DNA of 21,875 bases from Gnetum montanum. Lineage: Eukaryota; Streptophyta; Gnetopsida; Gnetales; Gnetaceae. Each line of letters opens with the position of its first letter. Position 1 is the stretch's first letter. Positions 1-9,957 of the stretch are shown piece by piece. The notes beneath the pieces are model-generated. The model had not been told where the DNA came from, did not search any database, and saw only the letters and a program-made list of their open reading frames with translations. The position numbers and the translations under genes were made by a program. The stretch covers positions 1-21,875 of the forward strand of contig MNCI01023642.1 of NCBI GenBank assembly GCA_015680685.1, read 5' to 3'.

Positions 1-1090
1 TATGTTTTCATCCTTCATACTTAAACCATTGAATCTTTGATGAGTGTTTGCCTTGACCCTTGCCTTCCTTGCCTTGGTCCTTCTTAGCTTTGCCCTTCTT
101 ATCACATCTTTCAGTCCTCTTGTCATGGCTTCCATCTTTGTCTTTAGATTTGGACTTGAGTCCCTTTTCAGATTTAGATCCCTTCTCCTTATCCTTCTCC
201 TTGGAAGTTTGTTTGCTCTTATTATTGAATCCACTTAAGTTTTTTTCAACCTTGAGTGTCAAATCATAAGCCTCATCAAGGATTTGTGGCTCATAAAAAG
301 ATAACGCTTGTTGATATGTCGTTTTGAGACCTCCTAAAAAGATTGAAGCATGTTCATTCTCCTTCAAATTTACTCTAACTTGATGAAATAGATCATAAAA
401 TTTGATGTAGAATTCTTTGGCATCCCTATCACCTTGCCTTAGGAATTTTAACTTCATAATGGTCTCTTATCTCTAACAAAACTATTCAAATTTTATTTTC
501 AACCTATATTTCATCAAAAGCTAATATTTGAAGGATTGATCATTTTGGCTTTCATAACCTTGGAACTCCTTTTCCCACAAAGTAGAAGTCATACCTTCTA
601 ATCTAAATTTAGTAATAGGTACTTTCAAGTTATTTGGTACCTTTTCTAACTCAAAGTGCTTCTTAAGCACCTTCACCCAACTTGAAAAAGCACTGGTGTC
701 ATCAAAACCATTGAAAGTCTTCATCTCCATGTATGGAAGTTTGGCAACATTTTTGAATGCTCTAGTAAGTCTTACTTCATCTTCCTCATCAATCTTGTTT
801 GGATAAGAAGTGGTTATCATCATTAGAGACCTTAGAATTCTTATTTGAGGAATAGAATTTCCTTCCATTGGAATCCTTGGCTAATGGATTTCTACACTGC
901 CATAGTTGGATTATCCTTCTTCATCATCTACTCCATCTCCACCTAGTTGCAAAACTTTTTCATCTAAATGTCCATGCTTATCATCTTTGTGTGTCTAGAT
1001 ATGGCCAGGACTAGTATTTCTATCTACCTTTGCGCTAATTTCATCTAACCAAGCAACAATCATTTGAAAGGCAAACTTTATGCTATCCAT
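1..1090 (-). pseudogene. Decayed Ty3/gypsy-like gag (5' part of a minus-strand LTR retrotransposon)
   Basis: This is the capsid region of an LTR retrotransposon, read on the minus strand and running off the left edge. A segment at 868-521 has the usual gag signature: a phrase like FNGFDDTSAFSSWVKVLKKHF, then LEGMTSTLWEKEF. The next block (457-8) has LRQGDRDAKEFYIKFYDLFHQ and a Lys-rich tail. The two blocks share one frame but are separated by four in-frame stops, so the gene is dead. Further upstream, a start-like MDSIKFAFQMIVAWLDE near 1091 runs into a TAG. At the left edge the tail reads IQWFKYEG then a stop, where a CCHC zinc knuckle (CFKCxG) would be expected, so both cysteines appear lost. 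Protease, RT and integrase would lie outside the window. Assignment to gag is from pattern recognition; family level is inference. Confidence 0.7.
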
Positions 1091-1181
1091 GTCTCTATTT
1101 AGGGCTTGAACTTGTTTCTTCTTAGGTGTAATCTAAACTAGACAAAATCCTTTATTAAATTCCAAGAAAATTCCTCACAAA

Positions 1182-1193
1182 GCTCCAATACCA
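1182..1193 (-). other. Primer binding site, tRNA-iMet type (degenerate)
   Basis: The minus strand reads TGGTATTGGAGC, which differs at two bases from the common plant PBS TGGTATCAGAGC. It lies between the gag relic and the LTR-like block, where a PBS should be, and fixes the element's orientation as minus. Confidence 0.55.
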
Positions 1194-1194
1194 A

Positions 1195-1730
1195 TAACAC
1201 TAGAGTAGGTTTACTCCAATATTAAATCACCTTCAAATACTAAATCTAGATATTATGAAAAGACATTTACTTTGCTAGAAAACAAGCAACTAGTTGTCTT
1301 TAATAATTCAATTAGAAGATTACAATAGGGTTTCCAAAATCCATAAAACATCCAAAACCTCTCAAAACACTCAAACGATGCAACAAAGCAAAAGGCTCTA
1401 CAACCACATAATGACTATTCTCAATGCAAGATAAAACTGATGGAAAATCTCTCCCAAAACCCAAGATTGAAATTCAATTCAGAGAAGTAAACAAAAGATA
1501 AGAACACATAGGCCAATCCACATACATTGGCCTTGGAGATGCAACCATACTTGCATTCACTCGATGTCCTCTATCACACTCTTATCAAGCTTTCTTCAAC
1601 TCAAGAGCTCTCACGAGACTTTCCTTCTCACTCTTTATTCACGTACAAGCATGAAACACCAACATATTTATTAAGAAAAGAAATAAAAACCTATGGAAAC
1701 CTTCCACAAGCTCAACTTAGAGTTCCCACA
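1195..1730 (-). repeat. 5' LTR of the minus-strand gypsy-like element
   Basis: The block starts beside the PBS and extends right. Read on the minus strand it begins near TGTGGGAACTC and ends in CTCTAGTGTTA beside the PBS. The inner edge is supported by the PBS. The outer edge near 1730 is a guess: the expected TG...CA ends are not clean and no target duplication can be checked, because the other LTR is outside the window. The stretch has no other coding content; a short plus-strand open frame across 1527-1796 has no recognisable protein features. Confidence 0.45.
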
Positions 1731-1753
1731 TTGTTTCTATCTTTTTCCACCTA

Positions 1754-1792
1754 CTCCCAATTGTTTCCCGCCTTCTCCCAATTGTTTCCCGC
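1754..1792 (+). promoter_or_regulatory. Two tandem E2F-type sites in the RBM34-like gene promoter
   Basis: An 18-bp unit, CTCCCAATTGTTTCCCGC, occurs twice with an exact 21-bp period (1754-1771 and 1775-1792). Each copy ends in TTTCCCGC (1764-1771 and 1785-1792), the canonical E2F/DP site. The 21-bp spacing puts both sites on the same face of the helix. They lie about 250-290 bp upstream of the ATG and 60-90 bp upstream of a TATA-like sequence. E2F control suits a ribosome-biogenesis gene in dividing cells, but that is inference. Confidence 0.6.
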
Positions 1793-1851
1793 GTAACGGA
1801 TCATCATTTAATGATGATTGCTGCATCATCGCGACGGGACAGGCTTTCCTG

Positions 1852-1858
1852 TTTATAA
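1852..1858 (+). promoter_or_regulatory. Candidate TATA box of the RBM34-like gene
   Basis: TTTATAA lies 60 bp downstream of the second E2F-type site and about 190 bp before the start codon. Transcription would begin near 1880-1895, giving a 5' leader of roughly 150 nt. A possible leader splice donor (CTCAG|GTGATT, 1980) was seen but cannot be confirmed. Confidence 0.3.
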
Positions 1859-2044
1859 TGCCTATCGGTACTATGTACTGTACAAATCCCATATGCTTAC
1901 AAGAGAACAAGGTATGAGATATTTCACGGCTTCTGTGAGATAGTTTCTGGGGTTTTGCTCCGCTGCAGAGAATCTCTCAGGTGATTTTAGATTGGTAAAT
2001 TTGTTTGCTTTTGTTCCTTTGAATTTCTGGGTATTTGATTTGGC

Positions 2045-5000
2045 ATGGGAAAGCAAGCAGAAGAAATGGAGAGTACAGAATCTGCAGATTACTTCAAAAA
2101 CCTATTCGGCAACAATACTGAAGGAGCGGGTTTGTCTCTGTTTGTCAACAATCCCTTCCAAAGGCAAATCTGCGACGATGATGCAGCTCATGTTGGAAAT
2201 TCCTCGCAGAAGAATAATGACGATCATGATCGGTTAAGGGTTACTTATACGGCAGAAAAGGTGAAGAACAAGAAGGGTGAGGCCGAAAGTTCGAAGAAGA
2301 TGAAGAGTGAAAAGAAGCGTAAGTTGCAGGAATCTGTTGTCTTTGAGGGATCTGGTGAAAGGGTAAAGAGGAGTAAAATGAAACCAGAAGAATCCAAGCT
2401 GAAAGAAAAAGATCAAAATGAAAAGGGAGAAAAGAAAGGAAAAAAGAGGAAGGTGGAAAACTCAGTTGAAACGTCACCTTCCGTGGTTAGGACGGATAAA
2501 AAGAGGAAAAATGCTCTGAAAGTTGGGGGTGACGGGGACGCAGGACAGCAAGCCCAGTTGCAAAAGAAGGGGACAGATAAAAAGAGGAAAAATGCTTTGA
2601 AAGTTGGGGGTGATGGGGACCCAGGACAGCAAGCCCAGTTGCAAAAGAAGGGGAAACGAAGTGATGAGCAGAAGAATGATGACCATCATGATCGGTTAAG
2701 GGCTACTTATACAGCTACTTATATGGCAGAAAAGGTGAAGAACAAGAAGGGTGAGGCTGAAAGTTCGAAGAAGATAAAGAGTGAAAAGAAGCATAAGTTG
2801 CAGGAATCTGTTGTCTTTGGGGAATCTGGTGAAAGGGTAAAGAGGAATAAAATGAAATCAGAAGAATTCAAGCTGAAAGAAAAAGATCAAAATGAAAAAG
2901 GAGAAAAGAAAGGAAAAAAGAGAAAGGTGGAAAACTCAGTCGAAACGTCACCTTCTGTGGTTAGGACGGATAAAAAGAGAAAAAATGCTCTGAAAGTTGG
3001 GGGTGACGGGGACGCAGGACAGCAAGCCCAGTTGCAAAAGAAGGAGAAACAAAGTGATGAACAAAAGAATAATGATGATCATGATCGGTTAAGGGCTACT
3101 TATACGACTACTTATACGGCAGAGAAGGTGAAGAACAAGAAGGGTGAGGCCGAAAGTTTGAAGAAGATGAAGAGTGAAAAGAAGCATAAGTTGCAGGAAT
3201 CTGTTGTCTTTGAGGAATATGGTGAAAGGGTAAAGAGGAATAAAATGAAATCAGAAGAATCCAAGGTGAAAGAAAAAGATCAAAATGAAAAGGGAGAAAA
3301 GAAAGGAAAAAAGAGGAAAGTGGAAAACTCGGTCGAAACGTCACCTTCCGTGGTTAGGACGGATAAAAAGAGGAAAGTGGAAAACTTAGTCGAAACGTCA
3401 CCTTCCGTAGTTAGGATGGATAAAAAGAGAAAAAATGCTCTGAAAGTTGGGGGTGACGGAGACTTAGGACAGCAAGTCCAGTTGCAAAAGAAGGGGAAAC
3501 AAAGTGATGAACAGAAGAATAATGACGATCATGATCGGGCTACTTATACAGCAGAAAAGGTGAAGAACAAGAAGGGTGAGGCCGAAAGTTCAAAGAAGAT
3601 GAAGAGTGAAAAGAAGCATAAGTTGCAGGAATTTGTTGTCTTTGAGGAATCTGGTGAAAGGGTAAAGAGGAATAAAATGAAATCAGAAGAATCCAAGCTG
3701 AAAGAAAAAGATCAAAATGAAAAAGGAGAAAAGAAAGGAAAAAAGAGGAAAGAGGAAAACTCAGTCGAAACGTCACCTTCCGTGGTTAAGACGGATAAAA
3801 AGAGAAAAAATGCTCTGAAAGTTGGGGGTGACGGGGACCCAGGACAGGAGAATGAGCAGGAACGACGTTTGGCTAAAAAATTAAAGGGTTTCAGCCTGAA
3901 TGGTGATCAAGTGAATGATGAAATGCAGCTGGATGTTGATAACAATCTTAGGATGGAAAAGAGAAAACGGGCAACCATTGAAGCAGAGTATGAAAACAAC
4001 CATGGACTAGAAGTTGATGTGGATGATGTTCAGAAATCCACTGTGTCTAGGAAGTGTAAGCGGGGTGAAGAAGCTGCAGAGTTGGTGTCAAAGAAGCAAG
4101 GATTTGACGATGAGGACAAGCTGCATCGTACAGTTTTTGTGGGCAACCTACCTCTGAATACAAAGAAGAAGACTCTGATAAAAGAGTTTTGTTGCTTTGG
4201 AGAAGTTGAATCTGTTAGGCTTCGTTCCATTCCTATATTGGAGGTGAGTTTGGCATGTTTTATCTACTTTTAAAAAATTTTTGTTGGCAACATTATAAAG
4301 ATTTTGGTAGGAGCTTAAATTAGTCCTATGGGTTTTGCAGACTAAAATGCCAAGGAAAAATGCAATTTTGAGCCGCAAGATAAATGAGAATGTGAACAGG
4401 TTTGCAACTATATGCATGACTACCTATGGATGTCTTCTACCTTTACATACCAATTGTGGTGGATTCTTAAAAATCCAAAATTGTAATGTTTTGCTATTCA
4501 TAGCTAGATAGCAGGTGTGATGAACAAATTTAATTGTTAAAATGTCAAACTTACTTAGACGTTTCTGAAGAAAAAGTTTTACGACTACTTGATTCTGGGG
4601 TCTCGTCAATACCACCTTACATTTACTGATCACAAGTGTCATGCTGATGTTTATTTGCCTAATTTGCTTTGCCATCCATTTTAGGAGACATTTCTGATGA
4701 TTATGCCCTCAGCAAACAACTCCATGCTGGTGATGATATCTTGAAACCTAATGTTTAACTCATTGATGATTCTACTTACAAGACAATAATGCTTCATAGG
4801 AGACTTTAATATCATAATCCTAGCCTTGTCCCAACAATATGGGATCATCAACATGAGTTTTTTTTTATACCATTTATCTCTATTAAGAGCAATTTTATCT
4901 TCATTTACCTGCAATTTTATCCTATCATCTTTAAGCATTTTTTCCCAGGTCTTTTTTTGTCTTCCTTTTTTGGTGGTCTTCCTCTCAACAGGTTCCTGAA

Positions 5001-8000
5001 CTATGATGTGGCAACCTTTCTTGAGAAGGTCATTATCTAATTTTTTTTGAACATGATCAAACCATATTATATGCCATTCCTATAGGTTATATACAATAGA
5101 AGTGATTTCAAGTCTTCCTGTGCAATTTTTTTTCTTTTGCTTTTTTTTTGGGTAAGGTTTAGCATCCAAATATTCACATTTTCCCACACATTATTTTTCA
5201 TGATACTTTTTTACAGCTTAACATTCAACACCATATAAAGTAGCATGCTTGATCACTGTTTGTAAAATTTTCCTTTTAGTTTTATTGGAATTTTTTTATC
5301 AAATAAAACACTGTTAGCCTGTTTTTATTTTGACTACCCTACCTCAATCATGTTTCTTATATTCTTATCAATTTTATGATCTGATTAGAGAAGCATTGAT
5401 CCTAAGAAATGGAATTGTCAATGACAGGCTTTTTGGCCTTGAATTATTACTTGATTTCCTTGCTGTTCGTACCTTTGAAATTACATGCAGTGTATGTTGT
5501 CTAATTTCTCTTAATTTTTAACCCTTTTGATTCTAGAGCTTGTTTCCATTTTTCCATTTTAGAAGCAGCATTTGCATGATATGTATCCACCAATACAATA
5601 TCATTTGCAAACATACACCAATGGAATTCATCCACTATTCCCTTAGTTTATCCATACCAATGGTAAGCTTTGATCTACTGTGATTGGAAAATCAAATGTT
5701 ATTCCACATGCTTTTCTAATTCTAGTAGTGGCTCCTTCATACATGTCTTGAATCACTTTAATATATTTATCAGGATAGTTTTCCTCTGTAAGGCCTACTA
5801 AATAGTATCTCCAGACACTTATCATATATCCTTTCCAAGTTAATAGACATCATAAAAGACTTTTTAAGGATTACTATTCTCTGGATAGGATCTAATTTAT
5901 GATATTACAAATAGAACTGGATGTTGTTTGGGAACTTCTGATGGTAAGCCTTATTTTTCCCCTTTAAATTTTAGTTGTGGATATATGTGACAGTTTCCTA
6001 ATCAATTTTTCGTACATCAGTGTGACATATAACATAAGATTTATACCTTGTTTACTATAGGTCACATGTCCTGTACTACCAGTTTATATTGAGATAGAAA
6101 TTCTTTATAAAAAATGACTAAAATTGAATGATTGCTTTTTTGTTTACTTCATTGTATTTGTAGTGTTCATGCATACATTGTTTTCCGAACCGAAGATTCA
6201 GCAAATGCTGCCTTATCCCACAACCTGTCTGAGGTATTTAGAAATTAAGTTTTAATTGAAATAAAATGATTATTATAACCCATACAAACATAATGCAATT
6301 ATGAGATTTTTATTTGATGTTTCCATGATCTGTGCTTAATGTTTTATTTTCTTGATTTAGTTCGGTGGAAACCATATCCGTGTTGACAGAGCAATCCCAC
6401 CTTGTAAAAAGCTTAAAGGGGAAAATCATTTCACATATGATTTTAAGCAGACTATATTTGTTGGAAATCTTCCCTATGACGTAAAGGTAGGAATCTAAAC
6501 TTTTTTCTGGTGTTGAATGCTATCAGTATATCATTATTTCATTTTAGTTGTCACATTGAGTTATACATAAATGTTTCTCTTCATCTCTTCTATATGATGA
6601 AGAGTTATATCAGTTATTTCTTGGGATCAAACCATTAGAGTCAAGCGTTGAAGCCATTCGGGTAATCAGGGATCCTCATACAAGCAATGGAAAAGGCATA
6701 GCTTTTGTTTTATTTAAGACTGTGGTAAGTGCTTCTGCAATGTCATAAGATTATAATTCATTTTTTTGTTGTCAATTCCAGGCTTTTTATAATCAAGAAA
6801 TAGATACCGTTGAAGTTCTGAAACAAGAATAAACTTTTGACTTCAGACACTTCTGAAATAGATAATAAAATACAAGTATAAAATTCAAGCAACAAAGAGC
6901 AACTGATGTATAACATATTACTATATTTTGTCATTTACACAAGTGTAAATTAGAAAATGAAACTGTGATGTATGTTTGTTTCTAACTTTTAGAAACAACA
7001 CAAGTGAAATATTGAAGAGCTAAAACTCAAATTTGCAAGCTGATTTTTTATGGAAAATGTATGAGAAGTATTAAATGCTCAAAAAGAAAATTCCCCTACC
7101 CAATGAGCATCCATAATCCTTGGCACTTCAACTTAGCACAAGAAATCTGGGGCAGATCCTGCTGCAGTCTGAATTTGATCATAGTGCTAAATGTTAATTA
7201 TTTACTGTTAAAACTGCATTCAAATTATTATACCATACCCTTCCAGCAAAATAGGCAAACAGGAAGAATGGTACTCAACAGCCTGACTATAATCGTTCAT
7301 CCGTAGGCATTGGAAACTTTGATTGAATCATCCATCCTTAGTATTGGTTGCTGAGTAGGTTCTTGTCCTTAATAACATAAACGAGTGGTATTTATTATTA
7401 AAATAAGGCCATCTGAGATTTGTTAGATCACACCAGTTTTAGAATTCCTTTTTACAGAATTTATGTGTAAGTCAGCCTTTTGTGATATGGGCTTTCCATG
7501 TCAATGTTTTTAATACTAGGTTGACACCTTATTGCCTTTAAATGATAATGAGAAAATGAGCCAGTGATCATGAGAGCTCAATTGATTATTCATTTGTTTT
7601 CTAACCAATAAATTTTCAAATCAAGTTCTACTTAAGACATATGTTACATAAGTGATATAAAAAATATACATTCAGGTTAGCATGTGGTAGGCAACTGGTT
7701 GTAGTCTAATTATCTTTGTACTTTTATATCATGTAGTCTAATTAGCTATTTGTAGAATACTAAAAAAGGATAAGCAAAAATGAATACAGGGATATGTAGG
7801 AAAGTCATGATCATGACTAGTTTTAGGTTGTGCAATTGATTCTCATCTTTATGAAATTCCTCTTGTTCATGCTTAATGAGAAATGCTGAAGTTTTTATAT
7901 TTTGGATTATTTATTTAGTTCTATTTCCATTAAGAGTGCTTTGGTTTATTGATACTCAGGTTTTGGGATACTATGTTATAATCGACTGAAATATATGGTA

Positions 8001-8636
8001 ATAGAACAAGTTTAATTTAACAAATAAGTCAAAGGCCGCAATTTAAATTTTATTTTCACAGTAGCTGTTTCCTAGATAATTTCATTGATTAATACCTGTT
8101 TTGATGGTTGAAGTTTAATACAATTTCTTTCCAACCGTTTACAGGATGCTGCAAAGCTAGCTGTCAAAAAGAACCGGTTAAAACTGAGAGATCGTCAACT
8201 TAGGCTTTCTCGAGCTAAACCAGATTTACAAAATAGAACACAGACAAAAGTTGCTTCGACAGTACAGCCTACTGGTAAGGAAAAATATGGGTCAAGTATC
8301 AAGCGCAATGCACAGACATCAGAGTTGGCAATTAATCAAGATAAAAAGCGAGCGAAGCTTTCATATTTATATCAAGGAGCCAAGGCAAGTAAAAAGGATA
8401 CTGGTTTTGCCGGACTTGAAAATCCCTTTAATACAATCCTGGATAAAAAGTCACCTGAAAACAGTGGACAAAAGGTCAGAAAAACAAAGAGACCTGCAGT
8501 TGCAGCAAGAAAGGCTAGACGAATTTCAAAAAGTCCTGCCCCAAATCTCACAGGGAAAAAGCGTGTGCGTGAAGAATCAAATTCAAAATCAAGTTCAAGG
8601 CGTTTGAAAAATCCTAAAAAGGTCAAAGGTCATTGA
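2045..8636 (+). CDS. RBM34/Nop12-like nucleolar protein with two RRM domains, repeat-expanded (six exons)
   Basis: Exons by open frame and GT-AG sites: 2045-4243, 4341-4399, 6164-6233, 6361-6486, 6605-6724, 8145-8636. They join in frame to 1021 codons plus a stop. The ATG at 2045 has a good context (GGCATGG). The N-terminus (ADYFKNLFGN, LFVNNPF) fits plant members. Residues 55-600 are Lys/Glu-rich repeats with many KKGKKRK-type signals, suggesting nucleolar targeting. RRM1 spans about 695-787: RNP2 TVFVGNL, and the family's unusual RNP1, here SVHAYIVF. RRM2 spans about 806-881: RNP2 IFVGNL, RNP1 GKGIAFVLF. The basic C-terminus contains KRPAVAARKARR. Known family members act in large-subunit (pre-60S) rRNA maturation (yeast Nop12); that role is inferred here. 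Human and Arabidopsis relatives are about 430-500 aa, so this one is about twice as long. Exon 5's acceptor is odd (see findings). The frame is otherwise intact. Confidence 0.88.
2207..3846 (+). repeat. Four in-frame coding tandem repeats within exon 1
   Basis: Repeat units begin at 2207, 2669, 3062 and 3512, each opening with Gln-Lys-Asn (CAG/CAA AAG AAT), and the last ends near 3846. In protein terms they are residues 55-208, 209-339, 340-489 and 490 to about 600. Each carries AEKVKNKKGEAES, a KSEKKHKLQESVVF block, SGERVKR, KEKDQNEKGEKKGKKRK, VETSPSVV and NALKVGGDGD. Copy 1 has an extra internal duplication of 26 aa (from TDKKRKNALK), and copy 3 one of 19 aa (from DKKRKVENSV). All length differences are multiples of three. 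DNA identity between copies is high, so expansion or homogenisation is recent. Confidence 0.92.
4690..5940 (-). pseudogene. Dead RTE-clade LINE (reverse transcriptase to C-terminus) antisense in intron 2
   Basis: Read on the minus strand from about 5940 to 4690, the pieces follow the order of a plant RTE-type non-LTR retrotransposon. Near 5855 a motif-A-like INLERIYDK appears, then ENYPDKYIKVIQDMYEGATT (about 5780-5720). FANDIVLVD (about 5610) replaces the catalytic FADD box, followed by KWKQALESKGLK. Then comes GVECXAVKKYHEK (about 5230), and finally KKTWEKMLKDD with a decayed DPILLGQG-like end (about 4960-4800). Frames shift and stops are frequent. Catalytic Asp is Asn in both motif A and FADD. 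The 3' end lies near 4690; the 5' part is missing. Intron 2 (4400-6163) is long mainly because of this insertion. Confidence 0.72.
6725..8144 (+). other. Intron 5 of the RBM34-like gene
   Basis: A 1420-bp intron with a strong GTAAGT donor and a TTTACAG acceptor. It is AT-rich. I see no recognisable coding relic, repeat boundary or RNA gene in it; the open frame at 7061-7306 lacks protein-like features. Confidence 0.75.
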
Positions 8637-8850
8637 AATCGATGTCCAGCTCATAGATTTCTGGTCTTTATATATTGGCAAAAGTTTTGGGGAATGAGCT
8701 TAATCCAATATGGTTATATTGCTGTTTAATTTTTGACGTCTATTCTATGAAGCTTGATGAAGGGATATTTTAACATGTGTTGTGTGTCCCTGTTGGTCAA
8801 TGTATGATAACAAGCAATGAATAATATCTAGGACTAGCCTCCTAGTTTTC
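8637..8850 (+). terminator. 3' UTR and polyadenylation region of the RBM34-like gene
   Basis: After the TGA at 8634-8636 there is a TGT-rich stretch (8772-8806, with TGTGTTGTGTGT), typical of a plant far-upstream element. It is followed by AATGAA/AATAAT (8816-8825), a plausible near-upstream element. Cleavage would fall near 8835-8850. This is motif-based only. Confidence 0.4.
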
Positions 8851-9815
8851 AAAATTTTATTTAGCACATAAAATCGTGTTTTCAAGTACATTTTTAAATA
8901 GATAATTAGTATCCAAAAGTTAAGAGCACAGATAAGCAAGGAACTTCGTCATTTTATGATTTGTCTTGCATCTCTGTGTTATTGAAAGTAATGGTCACCC
9001 GTGTATCTTTAGATGAATTCATTATTTCTCAAAGGTTTCAGTTTGCCACAATTAAATGATTCCGTACCAAAGTGAAACGGTTCTCTGCAATTATATCTGG
9101 CATGCCATACATAGAATGTTTCTGAAGCCTTGTTCACCTTTATAGTTGCTGGAAGTCAATTTAGTTTGTAACAAGATTTGCAAATGGTGTCAAAATTTGC
9201 TTTAACCAACAGCTACTCCTGGTTTTGAATTTTAGTGGTATTATAATTGGATATTGAATTTAAAGAAACAATATGTGGTTTTCAATTTTGACTTTTAATT
9301 TTAGAGGGCTTGATTTCTTTTAACTTATACCATAATTACTTTAGCAATTTCATAACGCCTATTTTTGAATTGTTTCAGCAACTTTAACCAATTTTAATTA
9401 TTTGCATATACCATTTTGGCCACCTTCAGTTTTACATGAGCTTTCTTGAATTTTTTTCATGGCTGGTATCAGCCAGAGCACTCTCTCATTATGAATGGCA
9501 TCTTATAAATATGATTTTCTACGAAGTCAAGACAATGTTGATTGTGGTTGTGTGCTAGAGAACAACAGTAATCTTATCTATTCGTACGCAACTTTTTGGT
9601 TTGAAATATTTGCGGTTTTTGAAAGAGAATTTTATTGTTGATCTTCCATATGTTTTTCTTACCGGGGCTTTTAATTGCATGTAAATTTGATGCATTTCAG
9701 TGGATTTGTACCTTCATTCAAGTGAAAGGGCAACAAAACCATCTTAAGCAAACCTTGAATGGCATAGTGTGGAGGTCCTTGATTTGGCTGATCAATTGCT
9801 TTTTCCTGTTTTCTG
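8851..9815. other. AT-rich intergenic stretch, no gene seen
   Basis: Both strands were read. No coding relic, LTR end or structured RNA was recognised here. Confidence 0.6.
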
Positions 9816-9816
9816 T

Positions 9817-9841
9817 TGGGCTGGGCTGGGCTGGGCTGGGC
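9817..9841 (+). repeat. (TGGGC)5 microsatellite with G-quadruplex potential
   Basis: Five perfect TGGGC units. They supply five GGG tracts separated by two-base CT loops, which meets the G3-N2-G3 quadruplex pattern. TGGGCT also matches the plant site II (TGGGCY) motif bound by TCP factors in promoters of ribosomal and growth genes; no gene start follows closely, so the microsatellite reading is preferred. Confidence 0.85.
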
Positions 9842-9957
9842 TGTGGATTGTGGTGGTGTCTTGTCAAGACATTGCGAGTTGGGTGCGAGACAGACCTTGG
9901 GAAAACAAGTTTATTGTGTAAAAGTACAACAGGTTGGGATTGAGTCTCAACGCGCTA

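Noticed and set aside
44-269. Plus-strand open frames rich in Leu/Ser
   Set aside because: They are the antisense of the Lys-rich gag tail, which gives Leu/Ser-rich shadows.
1992-2237. Plus-strand open frame overlapping the start codon region
   Set aside because: It overlaps the RBM34-like frame in another phase and has no family resemblance; at most an upstream ORF.
2234-3776. Repeated minus-strand open frames (Phe/Ser/Pro-rich), one per repeat unit
   Set aside because: Shadows of the Lys/Glu-rich coding repeats; the RRM-containing frame is on the plus strand.
4030-4417. Minus-strand open frames over exon 1-2
   Set aside because: Antisense shadows of RRM1 coding sequence and intron.
6595-6595. 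Possible GT-AT intron 4
   Set aside because: A GT-AT intron would be exceptional; a shifted AG or a base error explains the site more simply.
8251-8607. Plus-strand 118-codon frame over exon 6
   Set aside because: Out of phase with the frame that continues RRM2 and ends at 8636.
8372-8626. Minus-strand frame of 84 codons
   Set aside because: Antisense of the basic C-terminal exon, which matches the RBM34-like family on the plus strand.
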